From assembly GCF_000152845.1 (NCBI RefSeq), contig NZ_CH902584.1, forward strand, positions 2,431,680-2,495,679: DNA of 64,000 nucleotides. The letters run 5' to 3'. The notes beneath the pieces are model-generated. The model did no database searches. It was not told where the DNA came from and saw only the letters and a list, made by a program, of their open reading frames with translations. A program made the position numbers and the translations under genes. The first letter of the stretch is position 1; each line of letters opens with the position of its first letter. The DNA is from Roseovarius sp. 217. Lineage in GTDB: Bacteria; Pseudomonadota; Alphaproteobacteria; Rhodobacterales; Rhodobacteraceae. Shown here in pieces: positions 37,312 to 47,645 of the stretch.

Positions 37312-38301
37312 TCAGGGGCGCAGCAGAATTTTGCCGTGATGGTCGCCCGCTTCCATCAGGCGATGCGCCTCTGCCGCTTCGGCCATGGGCAGAACCCGGT
37401 GCGTTACCGGGCGCAATTTGCCGTTGGCAAAGAAGGGCCAAACCGTTTCGCGCAGCGCCTCGGCCACCTGTGTTTTAAAGCTCTCGGGGCGTGAGCGCAG
37501 GGTGGAACCGGTATAGCTGAGGCGCTTGAGCATCACCGGCATCAGATCAATCTCGACCTTCGAGCCCATGTTGAAGGCCAGTTGGATGAGCCGCGCATCA
37601 TGGCGTGCGGCCTTGATATTGCGCGCCACATAGTCGCCGCCAATGATGTCGAGAATGATGTCGGCCCCGCCCGCCTCTCGGGTGAGGGCCACGAAATCCT
37701 CGCTGCGGAAATTGATGGCGCGGTCTGCCCCCAGAGAGGTGACGAATTCGGCTGCCTCGGCATCGCCCACCGTGGTCAGCACGGTCAGTCCCATGACCTT
37801 GCCCAATTGGATCGCCGTTGATCCGATGCCGCCTGCGCCGCCATGTACGAGGAAAACGCCGTCCTTGGGCAAGGCGTGATCTAGGAACACGTTGCTCCAG
37901 ACGGTAAAGAAGGTCTCGGGCAGGCCCGCCGCCGCGACCTCGTCCACGCCTTGCGGAATGGGCAGGCAGTGGCTGGCATCCACGGCCACGAATTCGGCAT
38001 AGCCGCCGCCATTGGTCAGCGCACAGATGCGGTCTCCGGGCGTCCATTGGGTGACACCGTCGCCGCAGGCCACGACTTCGCCGGACACTTCGAGGCCGAG
38101 CAGGTCCGAGGCGCCCTTGGGCGGGGGATAGTGCCCACGTCGCTGCACCATGTCCGGGCCGTTCACACCGGTGGCGGTGACGCGGATCAGCACCTCACCT
38201 GCGCCGCAGGCGGGCAGGGGGCGGGTGCCGGGGATCAGCACCTCGGGGCCGCCGGGGGCGGTCATTTCGACGACAGACATTGTCTCAGGTAAACCGCTCA
38301 T
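37312..38301 (-). CDS. NAD(P)H quinone oxidoreductase-like (zeta-crystallin/MDR family, zinc-free)
   Basis: A 329-residue medium-chain reductase without zinc-binding cysteines. LIRVTATGVNGPDMVQRRGH, GLEVSGEVVACGDGV and the NADPH-binding FLVHGGAGGIGSTAIQLGKV are typical of the QOR/PIG3 group. The start ATG overlaps the preceding SucD-like stop by four bases, so it is translationally coupled to that acyl-CoA synthetase pair. The coupling suggests a shared pathway, for example reduction of the acyl-CoA or its product, but this is not shown by the sequence. Confidence 0.85.
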   Translation of the reverse strand: MSGLPETMSVVEMTAPGGPEVLIPGTRPLPACGAGEVLIRVTATGVNGPDMVQRRGHYPPPKGASDLLGLEVSGEVVACGDGVTQWTPGDRICALTNGGGYAEFVAVDASHCLPIPQGVDEVAAAGLPETFFTVWSNVFLDHALPKDGVFLVHGGAGGIGSTAIQLGKVMGLTVLTTVGDAEAAEFVTSLGADRAINFRSEDFVALTREAGGADIILDIIGGDYVARNIKAARHDARLIQLAFNMGSKVEIDLMPVMLKRLSYTGSTLRSRPESFKTQVAEALRETVWPFFANGKLRPVTHRVLPMAEAAEAHRLMEAGDHHGKILLRP

Positions 38302-39197
38302 CGGGCGGCAGCCTTTTGCGGCGCTTTGGCTGTCGCGCGCGCCACCGCGGCAACAACGTCATCGGCATGGGCTGCAATCTCGACCCCGGCGGCGCGCAGG
38401 CGGGCGATCTTATCCGCCGCTGTCCCGCCGCCCAGAACCGAGAGCGTACCCGCATGGCCCATTCGGCGGCCGCGCGGCGCGTGCCGTCCAACCACGAGGG
38501 CCACCACCGGCTTGCCATAATCGACTGAGTCGAGATAGGCGGCGGCCTCTTCCTCGGCGCGTCCGCCGATCTCGCCGATCAGCACGACGGCCTCGGTTTC
38601 GGGGTCGTCGCGAAAGGCCTTGAGGCATTCGACAAAGCCCACGCCATGCAGCGTGTCACCACCAATGCCGACGGTGGTCGATTGGCCAAGCCCTGCCGTG
38701 CTGCATTGCGCAAGGATTTCCGAGGTGAGCGAGGCCGAACGCGAGGCGATGCCGATATGACCCGGTTTTGCGTTGCCAGTGGGCATGACGCCGATCTTGC
38801 ATTGCTCCGGTGTCAGGATGCCTTGGGAATTGGGGCCGATGAGCACGGTGTCGGTGCCTGCAAGCGCCTGTTTGACCCGGCTCATGTCATGCTGTGGCAC
38901 GCGCTCGGTCACGCAGACGACGGTGCCTATCCCGGCCTCGATTGCCTCGATCATCGCGGCCCCGGCCTGCGGGGCTGGCACGATCACGAGGCTGGCGTTG
39001 GCCCCGGTGGCATCGACCGCCTCGCGCACGGTGTTGAAGAGGGGCAGGCCAAGATGCCGCGCACCGCCCTTGCCGGGACGGACGCCACCGACACAGGTCG
39101 TGCCATAGCGCATCGATTCATCGGTGTAGAAGGTGCCGGAGCGCCCGGTCATGCCCTGCACAATGAGCCGTGTTTCGGAATTGACAAAGATCGCCAT
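38298..39197 (-). CDS. Divergent succinyl-CoA synthetase-like alpha subunit (acid substrate unknown)
   Basis: A 299-residue SucD homologue. It keeps the CoA-binding start ([20 protein letters not shown]) and the phosphohistidine motif [13 protein letters not shown], so it should be active. Near the acid site it differs from Suc[13 protein letters not shown] for [11 protein letters not shown], and [10 protein letters not shown] for [10 protein letters not shown]. It overlaps its beta subunit and the following oxidoreductase gene by a few bases each. The ATG has GAGGAGGG upstream; the longer open frame is not supported. It is likely an ADP-forming acyl-CoA synthetase for an acid other than succinate. 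Confidence 0.8.
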   Translation of the reverse strand: MAIFVNSETRLIVQGMTGRSGTFYTDESMRYGTTCVGGVRPGKGGARHLGLPLFNTVREAVDATGANASLVIVPAPQAGAAMIEAIEAGIGTVVCVTERVPQHDMSRVKQALAGTDTVLIGPNSQGILTPEQCKIGVMPTGNAKPGHIGIASRSASLTSEILAQCSTAGLGQSTTVGIGGDTLHGVGFVECLKAFRDDPETEAVVLIGEIGGRAEEEAAAYLDSVDYGKPVVALVVGRHAPRGRRMGHAGTLSVLGGGTAADKIARLRAAGVEIAAHADDVVAAVARATAKAPQKAAAR

Positions 39198-40372
39198 CAG
39201 CGTGCCCTCCTCTGGCCAGCCAGCTCTACCACCCGCCCGACCGCCGCCGACAGTGTGTCGCAGCTCTCGACCGGGACTTTGCGTTCGCGCAGGATGCGGT
39301 GGCCCCAATCGGCATGTTTGCCCGAGATATAGGCAATCACCGGCAGCTTGCGCGTGGCCTTAGCATAGGCGAAGTTGACGCCTTCGGCCACCGTGTCGGC
39401 AGAGGTCATGCCGCCGCCGTGGATCGTGAGCAGGATCGCGGTCACGCGATCATCGGCGAGAAGTATCTCGACCCCGCGCGCCACATCCATGCTGCTGGCC
39501 GTTGTGCGGATGTCCATGAAATTCGCCGCCTTGCCGCCTGCGTCCATGATCAGGTCATTGGTGGCAAGGCCCAGTCCCGCGCCATTGGCCACGACGCCGA
39601 TATTGCCCTCGAGCCGAACGAGGTTGATGTTGTGTTTCTGCGCGGCAAGTTCATCGGCGGGGGCCGGGCGGTCCGCCACCATCGAGGCGAATTCGGGGCG
39701 ACGAAAGCCTGCGTTGGGATCAATCGCCACCTTGGCGTCAACTGCCATCCAGCGGCCATCGCCGGTGCGGGCAAAGGGGTTGATCTCGATCAGTGTCATG
39801 TCGTTTTCGGTAAAGGCGAGGCGGGCGGCAAAGATCGCCGTGATCGCGGCCTCTTGTGCCTCGGTCATGCCGACGCCGGACAGGAAGGTCGCAAGCGCCG
39901 TGCGGCTCTCGGGGCTATCCGGGGGAAGAGGGCAGCTTTGGGCGGTATCCTCGTCCATTCGGGCGCGTTGCTCGAATTCCACGCCGCCTGCACCGGAGGC
40001 CAAGAGCATGGGTTGGCCCGTCTCGGGGTCAAGGGCGATGGCGACAAAGCAGCTCTGAGCGATGTCGATGGCGGCCTCGATCTGCACGAGGGTCACGGTC
40101 TCGCCCGCGGGTCCGGTCTGATCGGTCACGAGGGTCGAGCCAAGCAGGCGGCGGGCTTCGTCGGCCACGGCAGAGGGAGTGGCCGCAAAGCGGATGCCCC
40201 CGGCGAGGCCACGCCCGCCCGCGCCGATCTGCGCCTTGACCACGTATTTGCGAGCGTCGATTTCCTTGCAGAGGCGTTGCGCCTCGTCCGGTGTGCGCGC
40301 TGGGCGTCCTTCGGGGACGTGGACCCCGTATTGCGCGAGCAATTCCTTGGACTGATATTCGGCGAGAAACAT
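39197..40372 (-). CDS. Divergent succinyl-CoA synthetase-like beta subunit (acid substrate unknown)
   Basis: A 391-residue SucC homologue with an intact ATP-grasp start (LAEYQSKELLAQYGVHVPEG, VVKAQIGAGGRGLAGGIRF) and LIEINPFARTGDGRWMAVDA. The C-terminal domain is strongly changed at sites conserved in both SucC and MtkA of this window: NFMDIRTTASS for [27 protein letters not shown] for [17 protein letters not shown], and AYISGKHADWG for [11 protein letters not shown]. It is the first gene of a three-gene operon and has the palindrome TGGTATACCA about 31 bases before its start. Confidence 0.8.
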   Translation of the reverse strand: MFLAEYQSKELLAQYGVHVPEGRPARTPDEAQRLCKEIDARKYVVKAQIGAGGRGLAGGIRFAATPSAVADEARRLLGSTLVTDQTGPAGETVTLVQIEAAIDIAQSCFVAIALDPETGQPMLLASGAGGVEFEQRARMDEDTAQSCPLPPDSPESRTALATFLSGVGMTEAQEAAITAIFAARLAFTENDMTLIEINPFARTGDGRWMAVDAKVAIDPNAGFRRPEFASMVADRPAPADELAAQKHNINLVRLEGNIGVVANGAGLGLATNDLIMDAGGKAANFMDIRTTASSMDVARGVEILLADDRVTAILLTIHGGGMTSADTVAEGVNFAYAKATRKLPVIAYISGKHADWGHRILRERKVPVESCDTLSAAVGRVVELAGQRRAR

Positions 40373-40402
40373 GGGAGGCGTCTCCTCTATGGCTATGGTT
40401 CT

Positions 40403-40412
40403 TGGTATACCA
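40403..40412. promoter_or_regulatory. Candidate GntR operator upstream of the divergent SucC/SucD-like operon
   Basis: The perfect palindrome TGGTATACCA, in the context TGGTATACCACAG, is identical over 13 bases to the site in front of the GntR gene at 43658. It lies 31-40 bases before the SucC-like start codon, a position suited to repression. Confidence 0.65.
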
Positions 40413-40460
40413 CAGCCTAAATTGAGTCAACGCCTCCGCATGTCATGGCAGAGGTCGGAT

Positions 40461-41346
40461 TTACTGGCCAATCGCCGTGAGCACGGCCTCGCCGAGGCCA
40501 GCGGGGCTCTCGGCGACGGTGATGCCGGCGGATTTCATGGCTTCGATCTTGCTCTCGGCGTCGCCTTTGCCGCCCGCGACGATGGCGCCGGCGTGGCCCA
40601 TGCGGCGGCCCGGCGGGGCGGTGCGGCCAGCGATGAAGCCTGCGACGGGTTTCTTGCGCCCGCGTTTGGCCTCATCCTTGAGGAACTGCGCTGCCTCTTC
40701 TTCCGCGCTTCCGCCGATTTCGCCGATCATGATGATCGACTGCGTCTCGTCATCCGCGAGGAACCATTCCAGCACGTCGATATGTTCGGTGCCCTTGATC
40801 GGGTCGCCGCCGATGCCCACGCAGGTCGATTGACCCAGACCGACGTCGGAGGTCTGCTTGACCGCCTCATAGGTCAGCGTGCCGGAGCGGCTGACCACGC
40901 CGACCGAGCCGCGCCGGTGGATATGGCCCGGGCATGATGCCGATCTTGCAGGCGTCGGGCGTGATGATGCCGGGGCAGTTCGGGCCGATGAGGCGCGATT
41001 TGCTGCCTTCCAGCGCCCGCTTGACGCGCATCATGTCGAGGACCGGGATGCCTTCGGTGATGCAGACGATCAGCTCCATCTCGGCATCAATCGCCTCGAG
41101 GATCGAATCGGCGGCGAAGGGGGGGGGGACGTAGATGACAGAGGCATTGGCCTCTGTCACATGTTTGGCCTCATGCACCGAGTTGAAGACCGGCAGGTCG
41201 AGATGCGTCGTGCCGCCCTTGCCGGGGGTGACGCCGCCGACCATCTGGGTGCCGTAAGCGATGGCCTGTTCGGAGTGAAATGTGCCCTGCGAGCCGGTAA
41301 GGCCCTGACAGATCACGCGGGTATGTTTGTCGACGAGGACTGCCAT
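40461..41346 (-). pseudogene. sucD: Succinyl-CoA synthetase alpha subunit, interrupted by a one-base frameshift
   Basis: The two parts together give a normal 294-residue SucD. Frame 1 runs from [20 protein letters not shown] to [20 protein letters not shown]; frame 2 continues from [20 protein letters not shown] to the phosphohistidine motif [14 protein letters not shown]. Between them an extra G in ATGGCCCGGG at 40925-40926 (plus strand) shifts the frame; removing one G restores [15 protein letters not shown]. If real, the product stops at about 159 residues without the catalytic histidine. Sequencing error cannot be ruled out; a G10 run at 41119-41128 is in frame. It lies 128 bases after sucC. 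Confidence 0.85.
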
Positions 41347-41426
41347 TTTGTTTGGCTCCTGAGTTCTGCGGCGGGGCCGCGTTATGGTATGGTCGGATGA
41401 TCCGGGGCTCCGCCCGTTCGCGCCTC

Positions 41427-41466
41427 AAACGCTCCACCGGAGCGTTTGCCGGGGCAAAGGCCCCGG
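41427..41466 (-). other. Two tandem hairpins between sucC and sucD
   Basis: AAACGCTCC / GGAGCGTTT (3-base loop) is followed by CCGGGGC / GCCCCGG (4-base loop). The 128-base sucC-sucD space is unusually long for this gene pair. The hairpins could attenuate sucD, protect the sucC message end, or mark an RNA processing site. Confidence 0.55.
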
Positions 41467-41474
41467 ACCGGCGC

Positions 41475-42668
<1,194 letters not shown>

Positions 42669-42702
42669 GCTCTTCCTCCCTTGGGTAAAACGACCTGGGT
42701 CG

Positions 42703-43242
42703 TCATTTGATCAGTGGCAACAGTTTCTTGAAAGCCGGGGTTCCGGCCCGGCCAAGCCATTCGAACACCACCATTTCCGTGGTGGCGATCCCCGCGCCCG
42801 CAGCGCTGAGCCGGGCGATGCAGGCCTTTTCGCTCTCGAGGGTGCGGGACGCGGTGGCGTCGGAGACGACAAAGACCTCGTACCCCTCTTCGATCAGGCT
42901 GGCGGCGGTTTGCAGCACGCAGACATGTGCCTCCATCCCGGCGAGCACGGCCTGTTTGCGCCCCAAGCCCCGGAAATGCGCCGCGAAATCGGCGTCTTCC
43001 ATGCAAGAGAAATGCATTTTGCTGAGCACGGTGGTGCCCGGTCCCGGTTTCAGGTCCGGCACGGTTTTGCCCAAGCCAGTGGGATACTGTTCTGTCATCA
43101 TCACCGGCACACCCAGTTCCTGAGCGCAGGCCATTAGGGTGCGGGCGTTGCGAATCGTCCGGGCGGGGGCCTGCATCGCAGGAACGAGCCGCTCTTGCAT
43201 GTCGATGATCACGAGCGCGCTGTCGGCGGCACGGATAAGCAT
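42703..43242 (-). CDS. Isochorismatase-family cysteine hydrolase
   Basis: A 179-residue protein of the YcaC/nicotinamidase-like group. The catalytic triad is visible: Asp14 ([12 protein letters not shown]), Lys in [12 protein letters not shown] and Cys in [12 protein letters not shown]. Members hydrolyse amides, carbamates or isochorismate, so N-carbamoyl or oxamate-type substrates are possible here. It lies in front of sucC and behind an inverted repeat that resembles the GntR operator, which links it to the oxalate block. Confidence 0.85.
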   Translation of the reverse strand: MLIRAADSALVIIDMQERLVPAMQAPARTIRNARTLMACAQELGVPVMMTEQYPTGLGKTVPDLKPGPGTTVLSKMHFSCMEDADFAAHFRGLGRKQAVLAGMEAHVCVLQTAASLIEEGYEVFVVSDATASRTLESEKACIARLSAAGAGIATTEMVVFEWLGRAGTPAFKKLLPLIK

Positions 43243-43286
43243 GGTCGGCCCCTCTGTTTTGGTCCACTAAATGTGGTGTTCATTCT

Positions 43287-43307
43287 TGTGGTATTCCAAA
43301 TACCACA
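43287..43307. promoter_or_regulatory. Inverted repeat / candidate GntR operator upstream of the isochorismatase-sucC genes
   Basis: TGTGGTATT and AATACCACA form a 9-bp perfect inverted repeat with a 3-base spacer. Within it, TGGTATTCCA is one base from TGGTATACCA and identical to the pckA-upstream site (opposite strand). It lies 45-65 bases before the hydrolase start codon. Confidence 0.55.
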
Positions 43308-43657
43308 GTTGATTTTACCCAGCAACCCGGCATTTTCGCGAGCGGAGTCAGGGCTGCGTATTAAGTGGCGCGACTCAGGTTCCGGAGGGGAGTGAGAATG
43401 CTGCACCGCAACAAGATGGATGTGATTCGCGGGAGATCATTTTCTCTGGTAGCTTGTGTATTTCTTGAATAAAGTAAATTATAACAATAACTTATTATTA
43501 CTTATGGTTCTATCCCTCCGATCTGCGCCTAACGCCCGCCGGCTGTGCGAATTGTGCAGGAGAAACAACGCTATCGGCAGGGGTTTGGTAGGCGTATGAT
43601 GCACCTGCGGCGACGAATTTTCAAAAAACGATTTGCCCGACCTGATATGCTGGTCTA
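43308..43657. other. AT-rich divergent spacer between hydrolase and GntR genes
   Basis: Together with its flanking operators this is a 474-base gene-free stretch. The part 43440-43500 is strikingly AT-rich (TAAATTATAACAATAACTTA). A 24-codon frame at 43398-43472 (MLHRNKMDVIRG start) has a good GGAGGGGAG site but no other support. I see no RNA gene or mobile element. Confidence 0.5.
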
Positions 43658-43667
43658 TGGTATACCA
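43658..43667. promoter_or_regulatory. Candidate autoregulatory GntR operator
   Basis: A perfect TGGTATACCA palindrome in the context TGGTATACCACAG, 50 bases before the GntR gene start. Shared with the 40403 site. FCD-type GntR proteins commonly bind TGGT-N2-ACCA palindromes. Confidence 0.7.
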
Positions 43668-43716
43668 CAGAAGTGAGCATGGCCGCCGAAGGGCACGGGC
43701 GCATTGGAGGGATAAG

Positions 43717-44421
43717 ATGAAGCTACGCCCGATCGCGTCAAAATTCACGCTCAAGGACCATGTCTACGACCGTCTGCGAGAAGCGATCTTGGAAATGGAC
43801 ATCTATGATCAAAATGCCGATCTGCGGCTCGATGAACGCTCGCTGGCCGAGCAGTTGAACATCTCGCGCACGCCGCTTCGCGATGCGATTGCCCGGCTCG
43901 AGGCGGATGGATTGGTGACGGTGGTTCCGCGCAAGGGGGTCTATGTCCAGCGCAAGAGCCTGGAAGAGATCCTGGAGATGATCATCGCTTGGGCGGCTTT
44001 GGAGAGTATGGCAGCGCGCCTGGCGGCGACTGCGGCAACCGACATAGAAATCGCGATGCTGCGCAAGATCGCCTCGAAATACAATGACGAGCTGTCAGCG
44101 ACGCGGATTGCAGAATACTCGGACGATAACCTGAAGTTCCACCTGCATATTCTGGAGATATCCCATTGTGCATTGCTCAAGAGCATGGCGGAGGGATTGT
44201 TTCTGCATATTCAGGCGGTGCGTCTGCGGTCGATGTGGGAGGGGGATCGCGTCAAGCGGTCGGTCGTCGATCATGCGGAAATCATCGAGGCGTTGGAGCG
44301 CCGCGATGCCGATGAGGCCGCCGAGCGGGTGCGCGAGCACACGATGCAACTGCATCAGCATATTCGCAAAACATGGGGCAGGCTGGAACTGACCCGCAAC
44401 GCAGCTTTGAACACGGCCTAG
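43717..44421 (+). CDS. GntR-family transcriptional regulator, FadR/FCD type
   Basis: A 234-residue regulator: N-terminal winged helix (VYDRLREAILEMDIY, RLDERSLAEQLNISRTPLRD, AIARLEADGLVTVVPRKGVY) and C-terminal all-helical FCD domain (AWAALESMAARLAATAATDI, HLHILEISHCALLKSM, DHAEIIEALERRDADEAAER) that binds a small carboxylate effector, often with a metal. The ATG has GGAGGGAT upstream. It lies 61 bases before oxc and is likely the first gene of the oxalate operon. The operator-like palindrome in front of it recurs at three other promoters in the window. Oxalate, oxalyl-CoA or formyl-CoA is a plausible effector by context. Confidence 0.88.
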   Translation: MKLRPIASKFTLKDHVYDRLREAILEMDIYDQNADLRLDERSLAEQLNISRTPLRDAIARLEADGLVTVVPRKGVYVQRKSLEEILEMIIAWAALESMAARLAATAATDIEIAMLRKIASKYNDELSATRIAEYSDDNLKFHLHILEISHCALLKSMAEGLFLHIQAVRLRSMWEGDRVKRSVVDHAEIIEALERRDADEAAERVREHTMQLHQHIRKTWGRLELTRNAALNTA

Positions 44422-44482
44422 CTATCACGCCTGTCACCGCTGAGATCGCGGGGCGAGGCAGAATTGAAACGGGAGGAACTAC

Positions 44483-46255
44483 ATGGCACTCGCCAGCGCA
44501 CACGCATCGGCCAACACGGGGTCAGAGGTGGATATCAATAGCCTCACAGACGGTTTTCACCTTCTGATTGATGCGCTCAAACTCAACGGGATCGAGACGA
44601 TTTACAACGTGCCCGGCATTCCGATCACGGATCTGGGGCGCTATGCGCAGGGCCAAGGCATGCGGGTGATTTCGTTCCGGCACGAGCAGCATGCGGGTTA
44701 TGCGGCCTCGGTCGCGGGGTTTCTGACCAAGATGCCGGGTGTGTGCATGACGGTTTCGGCCCCCGGTTTCATGAATGGTCTCACCGCGCTTGCGAATGCG
44801 ACCACGAATTGCTGGCCGATGATCCTGATTTCCGGCTCGTCCGAGCGGGAGATCGTGGACCTTGCCCAGGGCGATTACGAGGAAATGGACCAATTGGCCA
44901 TGGCGCGGCCGTTTTGCAAGGCGTCCTACCGTCTGACCTATGCGCAGGATATCGGCATTGCGGTGGCGCGGGCCATCCGCTCGGCGATTTCGGGGCGGCC
45001 CGGTGGCGTCTATCTTGATATTCCCGGCGCGATGCTGGGGCAGGTGATGGATGCGGCAGAGGGCGCACGCTCGCTGGTCAAGGTGATCGAGCCTGCGCAG
45101 CGTCAGATCCCGGCCCAGTCGGCGATTGATCGCGCCATTGAGGTCATGAAGGGCGCAAAGCGTCCGCTGATCGTGCTGGGCAAGGGTGCTGCCTATGACC
45201 AATGTGATGACCTGATCCGCGAATTGGTGGAGAAATCCGGCTATCCGTTCCTGCCGATGTCGATGGCCAAGGGTTTGTTGCCCGACACCCATCCGCAATG
45301 TGCCGCGGCCGCGCGGTCGATGGTCCTCAAAGATTCTGATGTGGTCATCATGATGGGCGCACGGATCAACTGGTTGCTCAGCCACGGCAAGGGCAAGCAG
45401 TGGGGCGAGCCGGGGGCAAAGCGCTTTGTCCAGATGGATATCGAGGCCGAGGAGATGGATTCCAACGTCGAGATCGCGGCCCCCATTGTGGGTGACGTTG
45501 GGTCTTGCTGTGAGGCTCTCCTCAAGGCCATGGACGGGGCCGGGATCGCCCCGCCGAAAGAGTGGCTGGATGCGGTGAATTCCAAGGCCACGGCCAATAT
45601 GGAAAAGATGGATGCGCGGCTGCGCAACAACAACGACCCGATGGATTATCACGGCGCGCTCGGGGTGATCAAAGATGCGATCAACGACAATCCCGACACG
45701 ATCCTCGTAAACGAGGGCGCCAACACGCTCGATATGTGCCGCTCGATCGTCAATATCCACAAGCCGCGTCACCGGATCGACGTGGGCACCTGGGGTGTGA
45801 TGGGGATCGGCATGGGTTCGGCCATCGCGGCGGCCATCGAGACCGGCAAGCGGGTGCTGGCGGTTGAGGGCGACAGCGCCTTTGGCTTCTGCGGGATGGA
45901 GATCGAGACGGTCTGCCGCTACAACCTGCCGATTTGCACGGTCGTGTTCAACAATGACGGCATTTATCGCGGCGATGGTGAGAACTGGGGCGGCGGTGAC
46001 GATCCGGCAACCACGGTTTTTGTCAAAGGCTCGCGCTATGACATGATGATCGAGGCATTTGGCGGGGTGGGTGTCATCGCCCGCTCGCCGGATGAGCTGC
46101 GCAAGGCGGTTTATGAGGCGCTCGACAGTGGCAAACCCACGTTGATCAACGCGATCATTGACCCGGCAGCGGGCAAGGAAAGCGGCAATATCGGCAACCT
46201 GAACCCGCAATCGGTGGTGGCGCAACGCCTCTATCCGCAAGCGCGCAAAGACTGA
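44483..46255 (+). CDS. oxc: Oxalyl-CoA decarboxylase
   Basis: ThDP enzyme that converts oxalyl-CoA to formyl-CoA and CO2. At 590 residues it matches the family. Visible segments: [40 protein letters not shown] with the cofactor glutamate position, [40 protein letters not shown], and the ThDP/Mg motif [16 protein letters not shown] with [14 protein letters not shown] activates some members. A GGGAGGA site precedes the ATG. frc follows in the same operon, completing the oxalate-degrading pair. Confidence 0.95.
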   Translation: MALASAHASANTGSEVDINSLTDGFHLLIDALKLNGIETIYNVPGIPITDLGRYAQGQGMRVISFRHEQHAGYAASVAGFLTKMPGVCMTVSAPGFMNGLTALANATTNCWPMILISGSSEREIVDLAQGDYEEMDQLAMARPFCKASYRLTYAQDIGIAVARAIRSAISGRPGGVYLDIPGAMLGQVMDAAEGARSLVKVIEPAQRQIPAQSAIDRAIEVMKGAKRPLIVLGKGAAYDQCDDLIRELVEKSGYPFLPMSMAKGLLPDTHPQCAAAARSMVLKDSDVVIMMGARINWLLSHGKGKQWGEPGAKRFVQMDIEAEEMDSNVEIAAPIVGDVGSCCEALLKAMDGAGIAPPKEWLDAVNSKATANMEKMDARLRNNNDPMDYHGALGVIKDAINDNPDTILVNEGANTLDMCRSIVNIHKPRHRIDVGTWGVMGIGMGSAIAAAIETGKRVLAVEGDSAFGFCGMEIETVCRYNLPICTVVFNNDGIYRGDGENWGGGDDPATTVFVKGSRYDMMIEAFGGVGVIARSPDELRKAVYEALDSGKPTLINAIIDPAAGKESGNIGNLNPQSVVAQRLYPQARKD

Positions 46256-46273
46256 ACACAGAACGAAACTGGG

Positions 46274-46294
46274 GCGTGGGCGACCAGCCCACGC
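46274..46294 (+). other. Intercistronic hairpin between oxc and frc
   Basis: GCGTGGGC and GCCCACGC form a perfect 8-bp stem with a 5-base loop (GACCA), with no T run after it. It may stabilise the oxc message end or tune frc expression rather than terminate. Confidence 0.5.
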
Positions 46295-46316
46295 AGCTCA
46301 GAAGATGGAGAACCCT

Positions 46317-47588
46317 ATGAAAGCTCTTGAAGGCGTCAAGATCCTCGACTTCACCCATGTGCAATCGGGACCGACCTGCACGCAACTCTTGGCGTGGTTC
46401 GGTGCAGATGTGATCAAGGTGGAGCGTCCCGGTGTCGGTGACGCAACGCGCAAGCAACTGGTGGACGTGCCCGGCGCGGACAGCCTCTATTTCACCATGC
46501 TGAACCACAACAAGCGCTCGATCGAGCTCAACCCCAAGACCGACGCGGGCAAGGAGGTGCTGACGCGCCTTGTTGAGACCTGCGACGTGCTGGTCGAGAA
46601 TTTCGCGCCCGGTGCTCTGGACCGGATGGGCTTTAGCTGGGAGCGGATTCAGGAAATCAATCCGCGCATCATCATGGCCTCAGTCAAGGGGTTTGGCCCC
46701 GGCAAATACGAGGATTGCAAGGTCTATGAGAACGTCGCGCAATGCGCGGGCGGAGCTGCCTCGACCACCGGGTTCCTTGATGGTCCGCCGCTTGTGACGG
46801 GCGCGCAGATTGGCGACAGCGGCACGGGTCTGCATCTGGCTTTGGGTATTGTGACCGCGCTCTATCAGCGCGAGCGTTCGGGCCGGGGGCAAAAGGTATT
46901 GGCACCGATGCAGGACGGGGTGATCAACCTCTGCCGCGTCAAGCTGCGCGATCAGCAGCGTTTGCAGGTGGGGCCGCTGACCGAATATTCACAGTATGGC
47001 GCAGGCATTCCGTTTGGCGATGCGACGCCGCGCGCGGGCAATGACTCCGGTGGCGGTCAGCCCGGCCGTATCCTGAAATGCAAGGGCTGGGAGACCGATC
47101 CCAACGCCTACACGTATTTCATCACGCAGGCGGCTGTCTGGGAGAAGGTGTGCGACGTCATTGGCGAGCCGGATTGGAAGACCGCGCCTGGCTATGGCAC
47201 CCCGGCCGACCGGTTGGACAAGCTCGACGCGATTTTTGCGCGGATCGAAGAATGGACCATGACCAAGACCAAGTTCGAGGTGATGGACATCTGTAATCCG
47301 CATGACATTCCGGTCGGTCCGATCCTGTCCACCAAGGAGATCATGGAAGACGAAGGCCTGCGCAAGACCGGGACCATCGTCGACGTCGATCACCCGACGC
47401 GGGGCCGCTACACGACAGTGGGTTGTCCGATCAAGCTATCGGACAGTTCGGTTGAGGTGACGCGCTCGCCGCTTTTGGGGGAACACACCCAAGAGATCCT
47501 GCGCGATGTGCTGGGATATGATGGCGAAGACTTGGCCCGGATCATGGACTCTGGTGCCGTCGGAAGTGCGAAACAAGCTGCCGAATAA
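46317..47588 (+). CDS. frc: Formyl-CoA:oxalate CoA-transferase
   Basis: Class III (CaiB/BaiF) CoA-transferase that moves CoA from formyl-CoA to oxalate, giving oxalyl-CoA for Oxc. 423 residues: [80 protein letters not shown] middle and [20 protein letters not shown]. Start chosen at the ATG with GGAG six bases upstream; an ATG four codons earlier is possible. Some relatives take CoA from succinyl-CoA or acetyl-CoA, relevant because sucCD-type genes lie nearby. Confidence 0.94.
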   Translation: MKALEGVKILDFTHVQSGPTCTQLLAWFGADVIKVERPGVGDATRKQLVDVPGADSLYFTMLNHNKRSIELNPKTDAGKEVLTRLVETCDVLVENFAPGALDRMGFSWERIQEINPRIIMASVKGFGPGKYEDCKVYENVAQCAGGAASTTGFLDGPPLVTGAQIGDSGTGLHLALGIVTALYQRERSGRGQKVLAPMQDGVINLCRVKLRDQQRLQVGPLTEYSQYGAGIPFGDATPRAGNDSGGGQPGRILKCKGWETDPNAYTYFITQAAVWEKVCDVIGEPDWKTAPGYGTPADRLDKLDAIFARIEEWTMTKTKFEVMDICNPHDIPVGPILSTKEIMEDEGLRKTGTIVDVDHPTRGRYTTVGCPIKLSDSSVEVTRSPLLGEHTQEILRDVLGYDGEDLARIMDSGAVGSAKQAAE

Positions 47589-47605
47589 TGAATGGGTGAC
47601 GGCAA

Positions 47606-47623
47606 GGCCGGCGCAGACCGGCC
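47606..47623 (+). other. Intercistronic hairpin between frc and the formyltransferase gene
   Basis: GGCCGG and CCGGCC with a 6-base loop, flanked by GGGTG and CACCC that could extend the stem. There is no T tail. Together with the oxc-frc hairpin it suggests segmental control of this operon's mRNA. Confidence 0.45.
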
Positions 47624-47645
47624 ACCCGCACAACGGGAGGATCGA

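Noticed and set aside
44522..46240. 572-codon frame opposite oxc
   Set aside because: It mirrors codon positions of oxc, and its Arg/His-rich sequence has no family match.
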